Source: JAWXVE01 sp044425575 (GTDB lineage: Bacteria > Bacillota > Clostridia > Lachnospirales > Lachnospiraceae). Taken from it: a DNA stretch of 24,496 nt. Position 1 is the first letter of the stretch. Each line of letters opens with the position of its first letter. The stretch spans positions 1-24,496 of the forward strand of contig JAWXVE010000030.1 of assembly GCA_044425575.1 (NCBI GenBank), read 5' to 3'. The position numbers and the translations under genes are program-made. Under the pieces are notes generated by a model that was not told where the DNA came from, did not search any database, and saw nothing but the letters and a program-made list of their open reading frames with translations. Positions 1 to 7,736 of the stretch are shown here, in pieces.

Positions 1-714
1 ATGAGGGCAGGAAGTATGCCAACCACCTCCCAAGTAAATCCAGAGGAAGCGAAGGAGTTTTTCCTAGAATTATTAAAAACAACTAATGAAATCTTACATA
101 TAGCCTTTTCGAGTGCGCTAAGTGGTACGTACAATAGCGTAAGAATTGCGGCCGAAGAAATTATGGAAGAGAGAGAAGATTGCAAAATTGTTGTAATCGA
201 TGCTATGTGTGCATCACTTGGATTAGGACTATTGGTACACAAAGCAGTTATGTTACGAGAAGCAGGAAAAAACTTTGATGAGGTGTGCAGGTGGGCACAA
301 GAAAATGCGTGCAAGGTGTGTCATGTTTTTACGGTGGATGATTTGAATCACTTACATAGAGGTGGCCGCGTAAGTAAGATGACAGCAGTAGTAGGAACCA
401 TAGCAGGTATTAAACCCCTTCTAAAGGTAGACGATGAAGGTAAGCTTGTGGCACATGACAAGACACGAGGAAGAAAGAAATCCCTCGTAGCTTTAGTAGA
501 TTATATGGAATTGCATATTGGCAATCGTGTCAATGAGAATGATATTATATTTATTAGTCATGGAGATGCTTTAGAAGATGTTACCTTTGTAACAGAATTA
601 ATCGATGAGCGGTTTGGGAAGAAGGAATACTTAATCCATACCATTGGTCCAACCATTGGGGCACACTCAGGACCTGGTACCATAGCATTATTTTTCCTTG
701 GAGAAAAACGATAA
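1..714 (+). CDS. DegV family fatty-acid-binding protein, 5' end missing
   Basis: DegV proteins bind a fatty acid; in several Firmicutes (FakB) they present it to the kinase FakA for phosphorylation. The 237 visible codons carry the family's binding-site motifs: PTTSQ near residue 8, SSALSGTYNS near 38, HRGGRVSK near 119, and the C-terminal GAHSGPGT near 222. The family is usually about 280 residues and the TSQ motif normally lies some 60 residues from the N-terminus, so the ATG at base 1 is almost certainly internal and the gene begins before the window. No FakA/DhaK-like partner is visible here. Which lipid it binds cannot be told from sequence. Confidence 0.9.
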   Translation: MRAGSMPTTSQVNPEEAKEFFLELLKTTNEILHIAFSSALSGTYNSVRIAAEEIMEEREDCKIVVIDAMCASLGLGLLVHKAVMLREAGKNFDEVCRWAQENACKVCHVFTVDDLNHLHRGGRVSKMTAVVGTIAGIKPLLKVDDEGKLVAHDKTRGRKKSLVALVDYMELHIGNRVNENDIIFISHGDALEDVTFVTELIDERFGKKEYLIHTIGPTIGAHSGPGTIALFFLGEKR

Positions 715-868
715 AGATGGAATAGAATAAGATGGCAACTATGCCAATTATTTCCTTTTCTTATGGAGCGAAAGAAAAAGAACTATTTGCGGTTGCAATT
801 ACATCTGCATTTGGATTGTCAGGCACTACAATGGAATCATGTATCAGGGCAATTATGAATTTTATGTT

Positions 869-899
869 AAAAAGTAGCTGGTGCTCATGGCACCAGCTA
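869..899 (-). terminator. Rho-independent terminator of the cotJ cluster
   Basis: A perfect 10-bp inverted repeat (TAGCTGGTGC / GCACCAGCTA, 875-884 and 890-899) with a 5-base loop is followed, on the minus strand, by C and a run of five T. It lies just past the cotJC stop. On the plus strand the stem is followed only by a short T run, so it may terminate the degV transcript less efficiently. Confidence 0.8.
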
Positions 900-912
900 T
901 AGCTTTATCTGC

Positions 913-1536
913 CTAAAATTCGAATTTATTCTTATTGTTACACGTATCGAATTCAGGATTGTAGGCATAATAATTCTTATCATTTAATCGATCCTGTACA
1001 ATGCGTAATCCTTCGCCAAATCGTTGGAAATGCACTACTTCTCTGGCACGTAGAAAACGAATTGGATCAGCAACTTCTTCGTCTTTTACAAGTCGTAAAA
1101 TATTATCATAAGTGGTGCGAGCTTTTTGTTCAGCAGCCATATCTTCGTATAAGTCTGTAATGGCATCCCCTTTTGATTGGAAGTATTCTACGCAGAAAGG
1201 TGTTCCGCCAGCTGATAAAGGATAGATACCAGTAGTGTGATCCACATAGTAATTCTGGAATCCATATTCTTGCAATTGCTCCATGGTTAAATCTCTTGTT
1301 AGTTGATGCACAATGGTGCTAATCATTTCAAGATGGGCGAGTTCTTCTGTACCAATATCAGTTAAAAGTCCACCTACTTCTCGATATGGCATGGTATATC
1401 GTTGCGATAGATATCGAAGACTTGCACCAAGTTCCCCATCAGGTCCACCGTACTGCGTAAGAATCACCTGTGCAATTTCAGGATTTGGTGTTTTGATGTT
1501 AATGGGATATTCTAAGCGTTTTTCATAATTCCACAT
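913..1536 (-). CDS. cotJC: Spore coat protein CotJC, manganese-catalase family
   Basis: This 207-residue ferritin-like four-helix protein belongs to the CotJC/manganese catalase family and is a component of the spore coat. The di-manganese ligand set is present: E35, E65 and H68 in the EELAH motif, E136 in AAEQKAR, and E166 with H169 in REVVHF. It may therefore be an active catalase rather than only structural; that is inference. The start is the ATG at 1536, because it follows GGAGGA at good spacing and gives the usual N-terminus MWNYEKRLEYP. A longer in-frame reading to 1584 would place the RBS inside the gene. The ATG overlaps the cotJB stop by one base (TAATG), indicating translational coupling. 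Confidence 0.93.
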   Translation of the reverse strand: MWNYEKRLEYPINIKTPNPEIAQVILTQYGGPDGELGASLRYLSQRYTMPYREVGGLLTDIGTEELAHLEMISTIVHQLTRDLTMEQLQEYGFQNYYVDHTTGIYPLSAGGTPFCVEYFQSKGDAITDLYEDMAAEQKARTTYDNILRLVKDEEVADPIRFLRAREVVHFQRFGEGLRIVQDRLNDKNYYAYNPEFDTCNNKNKFEF

Positions 1537-1811
1537 TAATAGATTCCTCCTTCCCAAGGATTGCTTTCCATACCCCAGCGCCATGAGGTAGTACTATCAT
1601 AAGCATGGTCAAGGGTTAAGGGTTGATATTTTTTGGAATATTCTGCTACTAATTCATTACGCATTTTGCAATAATAATTATAATAGTCAATTGCTTTTTG
1701 ATCCGTTGGATGAGTGTCTAGATACTCAGTTAAATCCACTACTGCAAAAGAAGCAATATTAATAGAATGGAGTAATTGTTCTTGTTCGTTGTTGGGTTTT
1801 GTTTGGGTCAT
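1536..1811 (-). CDS. cotJB: Spore coat protein CotJB
   Basis: A 91-residue protein of the CotJB family, which with CotJA and CotJC forms part of the spore coat in Bacillus and clostridia. Family features are the early helix ending in VVDLTEYLDTHPTD, the tyrosine-rich DYYNYYC segment, and the C-terminal WRWGMESNPWEGG. The second ATG (1811) is chosen as start because AAGGAG sits about nine bases before it, whereas the earlier in-frame ATG at 1820 directly abuts that RBS. This start overlaps the cotJA stop by one base, the same TAATG arrangement as at the cotJB/cotJC junction. The order JA-JB-JC matches the Bacillus subtilis operon. Confidence 0.92.
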   Translation of the reverse strand: MTQTKPNNEQEQLLHSINIASFAVVDLTEYLDTHPTDQKAIDYYNYYCKMRNELVAEYSKKYQPLTLDHAYDSTTSWRWGMESNPWEGGIY

Positions 1812-2002
1812 TAGGAGCATCTCCTTCCTGAAAAAGGTTTTGTTAGTTCAGGGAAAATAGTTCCCACATGAAAGGCTTCTTCTAAGTTGTCGTAAGTTGT
1901 CGTGAATTCTTGCCAAGGAACATATGCCATTGCAACTTCATATTGATCAAGTGGTTTCTCTTGTTCCATATGGTGCATTACAGTTTGATTCATCATAATC
2001 AT
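1811..2002 (-). CDS. cotJA: Spore coat associated protein CotJA
   Basis: A 63-residue protein with the CotJA signature: AYVPWQEF, then a short helix, then GTIFPELTKPFSGR near the C-terminus. It is the first gene of cotJABC. In Bacillus this operon is transcribed in the mother cell by sigma-E and the proteins are deposited on the spore. Three ATG codons stand close together at the start (codons 1, 3 and 4); GGAAAG lies five or more bases upstream, so 2002 is possible but the exact start is unsure. I looked for a sigma-E promoter upstream on the minus strand and saw only weak matches. Confidence 0.88.
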   Translation of the reverse strand: MIMMNQTVMHHMEQEKPLDQYEVAMAYVPWQEFTTTYDNLEEAFHVGTIFPELTKPFSGRRCS

Positions 2003-2067
2003 AACTTCTTTCCATTATTCTTTGTATATCATATGATAAAAGATAATAGATGTTTCTACATTTTTAC

Positions 2068-2096
2068 TTGCGAAACTAGTAGCACATTGGTATAAT
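2068..2096 (+). promoter_or_regulatory. Sigma-A-type promoter for the hydrogenase-gltX operon
   Basis: TTGCGA (2068-2073) and a perfect TATAAT (2091-2096) are separated by 17 bases, and a TG dinucleotide lies just before the -10 box. It points at the hydrogenase gene, leaving a leader of roughly 40 bases. Confidence 0.75.
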
Positions 2097-2145
2097 AGAT
2101 TGTTATAGAATTAGTGTTATAAGATTAAGAAAGGAATGAAATTGC

Positions 2146-3630
2146 ATGAGAGGAATTGATACAGAAGTTCGTAAGATTAGGAGAACTGTCTTTAAGGAAG
2201 TTGCTAATCTAGCATATCACACAGAGAATTTAACAGATGATATGGAGGCTTTACCATATAAGATTGTAAATGCTGACAAGTCGGAGTACTGGGAGAGTTC
2301 TTATCGAGAGCGTGCCGTAGTACGTGAACGATTACGCCTTGCAATGGGAATGTCACTGCGTCCTGAAGATCAACCAGTTCACTTGTCCCACGGAGTCGAG
2401 GAAAGTAATATTGCCGAGCGTTATTACGAACCACCACTTGTTCAAGTAATTCCTTCTGCATGTAATTCCTGTCCAGTGAACCAATATACAGTCACAAGTG
2501 CATGTCTTGGATGCTTGGCTCACCCTTGTAGAGAAGTCTGTCCAAAAGATGCAATTTCAATGAAAGATGGAAAGTCTTACATTGATCAGGCAAAATGCAT
2601 TCGATGCGGGAAATGTAAGCAAATTTGCCCATATGATGCCATTACTCATCAGAAGCGTCCATGTGCAGCAGCTTGTGGAGTGAACGCCATTAAGAATGAT
2701 GAAAGAGGACGAGCTAAGATTGATCAAGATGCTTGTGTTTCTTGTGGACAATGTATGGTTAATTGTCCTTTTGGAGCAATCGCTGATAAATCACAATTAT
2801 TCCAATTAATTAAATTCTTAGAATCAGGTCGCAAGATTATAGCTCAAGTAGCTCCCGCCTTTGTAGGTCAATTTGGCCCAAAAGTTACGCCAGATATGGT
2901 GAAAACAGCTATTATCGAATTAGGATTTGAAGATGTTTATGAAACTGCCATTGGTGCAGATGCAGGTGCTATGGCAGAAGCTCATCATTATGTGGAAACT
3001 GTAGTATCAGGTGAGCAAGATTTCTTATTAACATCTTGTTGTCCATCTTGGTCTGTAATGGCGAAGAAATACTTCCCAGAGACCATTGACCAGATATCCA
3101 ATGCATTAACACCAATGGTGGCTACAGCACGAGTAATTAAGCAGGAACATCCTGATGCCAGTGTGGTGTTTATTGGACCATGTGCTTCTAAGAAGTTAGA
3201 GGCGAAGAGAAGAACGGTACGTTCTGATGTAGACTTTGTTATTACCTTTGAAGAATTAGCAGGTATGTTTGAAGCAAAAGGACTGCTAGTAGATGAAATC
3301 AATGCAGCTTATGAAATGAACGATGCAACTGCAGCAGGTAGAGGATATGGAGCAGCAGGTGGCGTTGCTTCGGCCATTGAACAATGTATTCAAGAATACT
3401 ATCCTGGAACAGAAGTGAAGATTGAACATGCAGAAAGTCTAGCTGAATGTAAGAAAATATTAGCCTTAGCTAAGGCTGGTAAGAAGAATGGTTGCTTAAT
3501 CGAAGGAATGGCTTGCCCAGGAGGTTGTATTGCTGGTGCTGGCACTAATATTCCAGTTATGCAAGCAGCAAAAGCTCTAGAAAGCTTTAAAAAGAAAGCT
3601 GAGAAGGTGATTCCAGATAACGAATTGTAA
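2146..3630 (+). CDS. Monomeric [FeFe] hydrogenase with N-terminal 4Fe-4S domain
   Basis: A 494-residue iron hydrogenase of the clostridial kind with a ferredoxin-like N-terminus, expected to make or use H2 with ferredoxin in the cytoplasm. H-cluster motifs are present: TSCCPSW (296-302), GPCASKKLE (344-352) and EGMACPGGC (453-461); both adjacent cysteines of the first motif, including the usual proton-relay cysteine, are kept. The second motif reads GPC where CpI-type enzymes read MPC, which suggests a group B enzyme. Cysteines at 106/109, 120/123/128/132, 151/154/157/161, 173/177 and 197/200/203/207 could carry several 4Fe-4S clusters. The first ~100 residues have no recognisable motif. RBS AAGGAA lies 9 bases upstream. 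The maturases HydEFG are not in the window. Confidence 0.92.
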   Translation: MRGIDTEVRKIRRTVFKEVANLAYHTENLTDDMEALPYKIVNADKSEYWESSYRERAVVRERLRLAMGMSLRPEDQPVHLSHGVEESNIAERYYEPPLVQVIPSACNSCPVNQYTVTSACLGCLAHPCREVCPKDAISMKDGKSYIDQAKCIRCGKCKQICPYDAITHQKRPCAAACGVNAIKNDERGRAKIDQDACVSCGQCMVNCPFGAIADKSQLFQLIKFLESGRKIIAQVAPAFVGQFGPKVTPDMVKTAIIELGFEDVYETAIGADAGAMAEAHHYVETVVSGEQDFLLTSCCPSWSVMAKKYFPETIDQISNALTPMVATARVIKQEHPDASVVFIGPCASKKLEAKRRTVRSDVDFVITFEELAGMFEAKGLLVDEINAAYEMNDATAAGRGYGAAGGVASAIEQCIQEYYPGTEVKIEHAESLAECKKILALAKAGKKNGCLIEGMACPGGCIAGAGTNIPVMQAAKALESFKKKAEKVIPDNEL

Positions 3631-3644
3631 GAATGGAGAAAGAA

Positions 3645-5099
3645 ATGAGTACAATAAGAACGCGATTTGCCCCAAGCCCTACTGGGCGCATGCACGTGGG
3701 GAATCTAAGAACTGCATTATATGCCTATTTATTAGCAAAGCATGAAGGTGGAGATTTTATTCTTCGAATTGAAGATACGGATCAAGAACGTCTTGTAGAA
3801 GGGGCAGTAGATATTATCTACCGTACTCTTGAAAAGACGGGATTAATCCATGATGAAGGACCAGATAAGGAAAATGGATATGGTCCATATATACAAAGTG
3901 AACGCATGGAAAGTGGCTTATATCTAAAATATGCCAAAGAGCTAGTGGAACAAGGAGAAGCTTACTATTGTTTCTGTGACAAAGAGCGACTTGCCACCTT
4001 ATCAAGTGAAGTGTCAGGTAAATCAATTAATATGTATGATAAGCACTGCCTCTCCCTTTCCCAAGAAGAAATTGCAGAGAAGTTAGAAGCAGGTATACCA
4101 TATGTGATTCGTCAGAATATTCCAAGAGAGGGAACAACTTCTTTTGTAGACCAATTGTATGGAGAGATTATAGTAGAGAACACAGAATTAGATGATATGG
4201 TATTAATGAAATCAGATGGATACCCTACTTATAACTTTGCCAATGTAGTAGATGACCATTTAATGGGAATCACTCATGTAGTTCGTGGAAATGAATATTT
4301 ATCCTCTACTCCTAAATACAACCGTTTATACCAAGCCTTTGGTTGGGAGATTCCAACTTATGTACATTGCCCGCTTATTACAGATGAAAATCATCAGAAG
4401 TTATCTAAGAGAAGTGGACATTCTTCTTATGAGGATCTAGTGGAGCAAGGATTTTTAACAGAAGCAATTGTGAACTTTGTAGCTTTGCTAGGATGGAGTC
4501 CACAAGACAATCAAGAGATTTTTTCTCTGGAAGAGTTAATTCAGTCATTTGATTACAAGCATTTATCTAAGTCTCCAGCAGTATTTGATTATACCAAGTT
4601 AAAGTGGATGAATGGGGAATATTTTAAGAAGATGGATGCTAAAGAATTCTATGAAATGGCAAAGGAAGAAATCGCTTCCATTATTACTAAGCCATATGAT
4701 TATGAGAAGATTGCAGAAATGGTACGGACCAGAATTGAAGTCATACCAGATATTGCATCACATATTGATTTTATAGAAGAATTACCTGTGTATGACTTAG
4801 CAATGTATTGTCATAAGAAGATGAAGACAACGAAAGAGACATCCCTTGAAGTATTACGAGAAGTTCTACCATTATTAGAGGATACAGGTGATTATTCTAA
4901 TGATAGTTTATACGAACTTTTACTTGATTATGTGGCACAACATGGATACAAAAATGGATATGTAATGTGGCCCATACGCACTGCTGTTTCCGGAAAACAG
5001 ATGACACCAGCAGGTGCAACTGAATTAATGGAATTATTGGGGAAAGAAGAGTCTATTTGCAGAATAAAACAAGGAATTGCTTATTTAGAACAAGAGTAA
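3645..5099 (+). CDS. gltX: Glutamyl-tRNA synthetase
   Basis: Class I aminoacyl-tRNA synthetase that charges tRNA-Glu, and in many clostridia tRNA-Gln for later amidation; 484 residues. The HIGH-type signature is PSPTGRMHVGN near the N-terminus and the KMSKS-type signature is KLSKRSG. A zinc site like that of E. coli GluRS is visible: C109-x-C111 followed by Y131-x3-C135. The start at 3645 is preferred over an ATG at 3633 because the GGAG lies between them, six bases before the chosen ATG; the earlier one has no RBS. It begins 15 bases after the hydrogenase stop and is probably co-transcribed. No T-box leader is seen before it. Confidence 0.95.
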   Translation: MSTIRTRFAPSPTGRMHVGNLRTALYAYLLAKHEGGDFILRIEDTDQERLVEGAVDIIYRTLEKTGLIHDEGPDKENGYGPYIQSERMESGLYLKYAKELVEQGEAYYCFCDKERLATLSSEVSGKSINMYDKHCLSLSQEEIAEKLEAGIPYVIRQNIPREGTTSFVDQLYGEIIVENTELDDMVLMKSDGYPTYNFANVVDDHLMGITHVVRGNEYLSSTPKYNRLYQAFGWEIPTYVHCPLITDENHQKLSKRSGHSSYEDLVEQGFLTEAIVNFVALLGWSPQDNQEIFSLEELIQSFDYKHLSKSPAVFDYTKLKWMNGEYFKKMDAKEFYEMAKEEIASIITKPYDYEKIAEMVRTRIEVIPDIASHIDFIEELPVYDLAMYCHKKMKTTKETSLEVLREVLPLLEDTGDYSNDSLYELLLDYVAQHGYKNGYVMWPIRTAVSGKQMTPAGATELMELLGKEESICRIKQGIAYLEQE

Positions 5100-5114
5100 A
5101 GGTAGAGAAGTTTT

Positions 5115-5381
5115 ATGATTAAGCGAGACGAATTTATTGGACTTGAATATTTGAAGAAAGAAAGTTTTCACGGGAGCATGAATGGATTACGCTACCGGTT
5201 ACATTGCCATAAGGAAGAAGATGAGACTACCTTAGAGGCTTGTATTTGGCCAGAACCTTTCTGTTATGATAAAACAGAAGAAACCCTTAAGATGACAAGC
5301 GAACACGCTTTTTCAGAGAAAGGGTTAGGAGAGGCCATTGATTGGATTAATGAACGATATGAAGAGAGAAGTAGCCAGTGA
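5115..5381 (+). CDS. Small protein of unknown function
   Basis: An 88-residue acidic soluble protein that I do not recognise. It has no signal peptide or membrane segment. Notable features are a central LEACIWPEPFCYDKT segment with tryptophan and two cysteines, and a C-terminal amphipathic helix (EAIDWINERYEE). It starts 15 bases after gltX and ends 9 bases before the helicase ATG, so it is translated from the same message. A weak purine-rich RBS (GAGAAG) lies before the ATG. The reading frame is clean and uses codons like its neighbours, which supports it as a real gene. Confidence 0.75.
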   Translation: MIKRDEFIGLEYLKKESFHGSMNGLRYRLHCHKEEDETTLEACIWPEPFCYDKTEETLKMTSEHAFSEKGLGEAIDWINERYEERSSQ

Positions 5382-5390
5382 AAGGGCTAT

Positions 5391-7358
5391 ATGAACAACG
5401 AATATCAAGAACAAGCAATTCAGCACAAGGAGGGTCCTTGTATTGTAATCGCACCACCAGGTTCAGGTAAAACTTACATTATCATGAACCGCATTCGCCA
5501 TTTGGTGGAAGAAGAATCTATTTTAGAGTCAACGATTTACGTTGTTACTTTTACCAGAATGGCGGCACAAGAAATGAAGGAACGCTATGAGAAGTTCACA
5601 GAGGGAAGACAAAGTGAAGTGGTATTTGGTACATTCCATAGCGTATTTCTTTCCATTATGATGAAAGAAACACCTTATACGCGAGATAGTCTCTTGTCCA
5701 CACGAGAGCAAAATCGTATGGTGGAATCTGCCCTTCGAAACGTTGGTTATGAGTATGAGGTTCATAGGGAACTAGTATCTGCCATTGGTACAGAAGTAAG
5801 TCGGTGGAAGAACCTAGGGTATGGGACTCCTCTTATGAGGGAAATGCCAGATTATCAATGCGATGGAATACAAGAAGAAGTATTTATTAAGGTCTATCAC
5901 CTTCTGCAAGAAGAACGGCGAAATCAGAAGAAGCTTGATTTTGATGATATTTTGTTAGAATGCTATATACTTTTTATAAGTAATCCTCAAGTACTTGCTA
6001 AGTATCAGAAGAACATACAATATTTATTAGTTGATGAGTTTCAAGACAGCAACCCCTTACAATATGCCATGGTACAACAATTAGCACAACCAGATCAGAA
6101 CCTCTTCGTGGTGGGAGATGATGATCAGTCAATCTATGGATTTCGCGGCGCAAATCCTTCTGTTATGCAACAATTTCTTGTTGATTACCCCCAAGGGAAC
6201 AAGATTATTCTCAATCGAAATTATCGTAGTAGCAAGGAAATTATTGCAGAGAGTAAGTGTCTTATTGAGAGAAATGAAAATCGTTTTGCCAAAGAATATG
6301 AGGCGAATAAACCATCGGGTGATTTAGTGACTTATATACTTGCTTCTACTGTAGAAGACCAAGTAAGTCATATGATGAAGACCATTGCCCTATGTTTAGA
6401 GGAAGAAGGAAGTATTGCAATTATTACGAGAACTACAGCGCAACTAGAAGAATATGCAAGGCAATTAAAGAAATGCAAAGTACTTCATTCTGTTAAGAAA
6501 GTGAAAAAATCCCTCTATGAACACCAAGTGGCGAAAGATTTGTGCGCATTTTTACGTTATACTCATGTGAAGAAAACAGCAAAAGATTTTCGATATCTTC
6601 TAAATAAGCCTATGCGAGACCTTTCCCAGAAAGCAATAGAAGAGTATGGATTTTGTGAAGAACAATTTGTACACTATTATCAAGAAAACGGGAGAATGCA
6701 TGGAGTTGCAAAGAAATTCTTAGAACAACTATGTGCAGCGAAGGGTTTAGATCCTTACGCGAGTATTATGTATTTTCGAAAGGCAATGGAATACGAACAT
6801 CATGTGAATGCCATGGATGATAAAGAGGGCAATGATAATGGGAGTAAAGTTCTAGAACAACTGCATCAAGAGGCCAAAGTTTATGAAACTGTGGAACAGT
6901 TATTGGAAGTCTGGACTAAGGAACCGAAGGAAGAGGTAAGTGTAGAAGTTAATCGAAGAGAGCGTGTACAATTAATGACTATGCATGGTGCAAAAGGTCT
7001 CGAATTTGAAACGGTTCTCTTACCTGATCTAATAGAAGGTATTGTGCCACATAGAAAGGCTAAGTCTCAGGAAGCTATAGAGGAAGAGCGAAGACTGTTG
7101 TATGTGGCCATGACTCGTGCCAAGGACCGATTATATTGCTATAGTATACAAGAGAAAGGAGATGGCACCAGTGTGGCATCATCTCCATTTTTCAAAGAAC
7201 TTTATAATAGTGGTAGGTCATCGTCATCGTCTATATATTCATCAAATTCAGAACTAGATAAATATTGTTCAAATAAGTCGGAAATAGCATCTAACTCTTC
7301 GTCGCTTTCAATATATTCTAAATCTGGGTCTTCGAAAATATCTTCATTTTCAAAATAG
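5391..7358 (+). CDS. Short UvrD/PcrA-type ATP-dependent DNA helicase
   Basis: Superfamily 1 3'-5' DNA helicase of 655 residues. All core motifs are present: Walker A APPGSGKT (21-28), DEFQD (215-219), VVGDDDQSIYGFRGA, LNRNYRSS, MTMHGAKGLEFE, and EEERRLLYVAMTRAKDRLY. The recognisable helicase ends near residue 603 (SPFFKEL). That is shorter than PcrA or UvrD, which carry about 100 more residues. The last ~51 residues are low complexity, with about 23 serines, and are encoded antisense to the DUF1292 gene; they look like read-through after loss of an original stop. The gene closes the hydrogenase operon. It probably acts in DNA repair or removal of stalled complexes, but its role is not fixed by sequence. 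Confidence 0.9.
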   Translation: MNNEYQEQAIQHKEGPCIVIAPPGSGKTYIIMNRIRHLVEEESILESTIYVVTFTRMAAQEMKERYEKFTEGRQSEVVFGTFHSVFLSIMMKETPYTRDSLLSTREQNRMVESALRNVGYEYEVHRELVSAIGTEVSRWKNLGYGTPLMREMPDYQCDGIQEEVFIKVYHLLQEERRNQKKLDFDDILLECYILFISNPQVLAKYQKNIQYLLVDEFQDSNPLQYAMVQQLAQPDQNLFVVGDDDQSIYGFRGANPSVMQQFLVDYPQGNKIILNRNYRSSKEIIAESKCLIERNENRFAKEYEANKPSGDLVTYILASTVEDQVSHMMKTIALCLEEEGSIAIITRTTAQLEEYARQLKKCKVLHSVKKVKKSLYEHQVAKDLCAFLRYTHVKKTAKDFRYLLNKPMRDLSQKAIEEYGFCEEQFVHYYQENGRMHGVAKKFLEQLCAAKGLDPYASIMYFRKAMEYEHHVNAMDDKEGNDNGSKVLEQLHQEAKVYETVEQLLEVWTKEPKEEVSVEVNRRERVQLMTMHGAKGLEFETVLLPDLIEGIVPHRKAKSQEAIEEERRLLYVAMTRAKDRLYCYSIQEKGDGTSVASSPFFKELYNSGRSSSSSIYSSNSELDKYCSNKSEIASNSSSLSIYSKSGSSKISSFSK

Positions 7359-7555
7359 CGATAAAACCATACTTCTCCTTCTTGATTTTCTCCATTTTCA
7401 TCAAGTGGAAGTAGAACCATATAATCTTGTTCTTCAATAGTAAGAATTACTACGATGGCACATTCAACTTCCCCTTCGTCAATGCTTAGTGTGACGGTCA
7501 TATCTTCTGCACTAAAAGAATATGGCTTATCAGTAGAATCATCTGGATTACTCAT
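7202..7555 (-). CDS. DUF1292 family acidic protein
   Basis: A 117-residue acidic protein of the DUF1292 family, widespread in Firmicutes and of unknown function; it is often found near yrrK/yqgF-type genes in other genomes, but not here. The central strand-rich part (IVVILTIEEQDYMVLLPLDENG, with EGEVWFYRYF after it) is the family core. The C-terminus is dominated by Asp and Glu and ends IDDDDDLPLL. The ATG at 7555 follows AAAGGAG at eight bases and is preferred to an in-frame start at 7597. Its last 157 bases lie inside the convergent helicase gene. A good promoter lies just upstream at 7587-7615. Confidence 0.85.
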   Translation of the reverse strand: MSNPDDSTDKPYSFSAEDMTVTLSIDEGEVECAIVVILTIEEQDYMVLLPLDENGENQEGEVWFYRYFENEDIFEDPDLEYIESDEELDAISDLFEQYLSSSEFDEYIDDDDDLPLL

Positions 7556-7586
7556 AGGAATGTCTCCTTTCTTTTGTATTAAGTTT

Positions 7587-7615
7587 ATTGTAACCAACTA
7601 TGTGATATTTTTCAA
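7587..7615 (-). promoter_or_regulatory. Sigma-A-type promoter for the DUF1292 gene
   Basis: On the minus strand TTGAAA (7615-7610) and TACAAT (7592-7587) are separated by 17 bases. It lies about 30 bases before the DUF1292 start codon. Confidence 0.7.
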
Positions 7616-7736
7616 GAGACCAAGGGAAAGAATCACAAATATTTTATAGATTCTTAGTTTCGTGTGTCTAAACAGGGGAATGTGTGGTAGAATGATTATA
7701 TTATGCTATGTGTCATGAAACAGGTAGCAATATAGA

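Noticed and set aside
1313..1528. Plus-strand open frame inside cotJC
   Set aside because: It is the antisense shadow of the conserved cotJC active-site region and has no independent support.
2003..2067. Sigma-E promoter for cotJABC, including a 12-base palindrome TATCATATGATA at 2027-2038
   Set aside because: The -10-like and -35-like matches are weak and at poor spacing, and the palindrome is A+T-rich enough to be chance; not listed as a feature.
2988..3302. Minus-strand 104-codon open frame
   Set aside because: Antisense to the H-cluster domain of the hydrogenase; low plausibility and no RBS.
7640..7736. Promoter for the GlgX-like gene
   Set aside because: TAGAAT at 7688-7693 has a TG just before it, but no -35 element is convincing, so I do not assign it.
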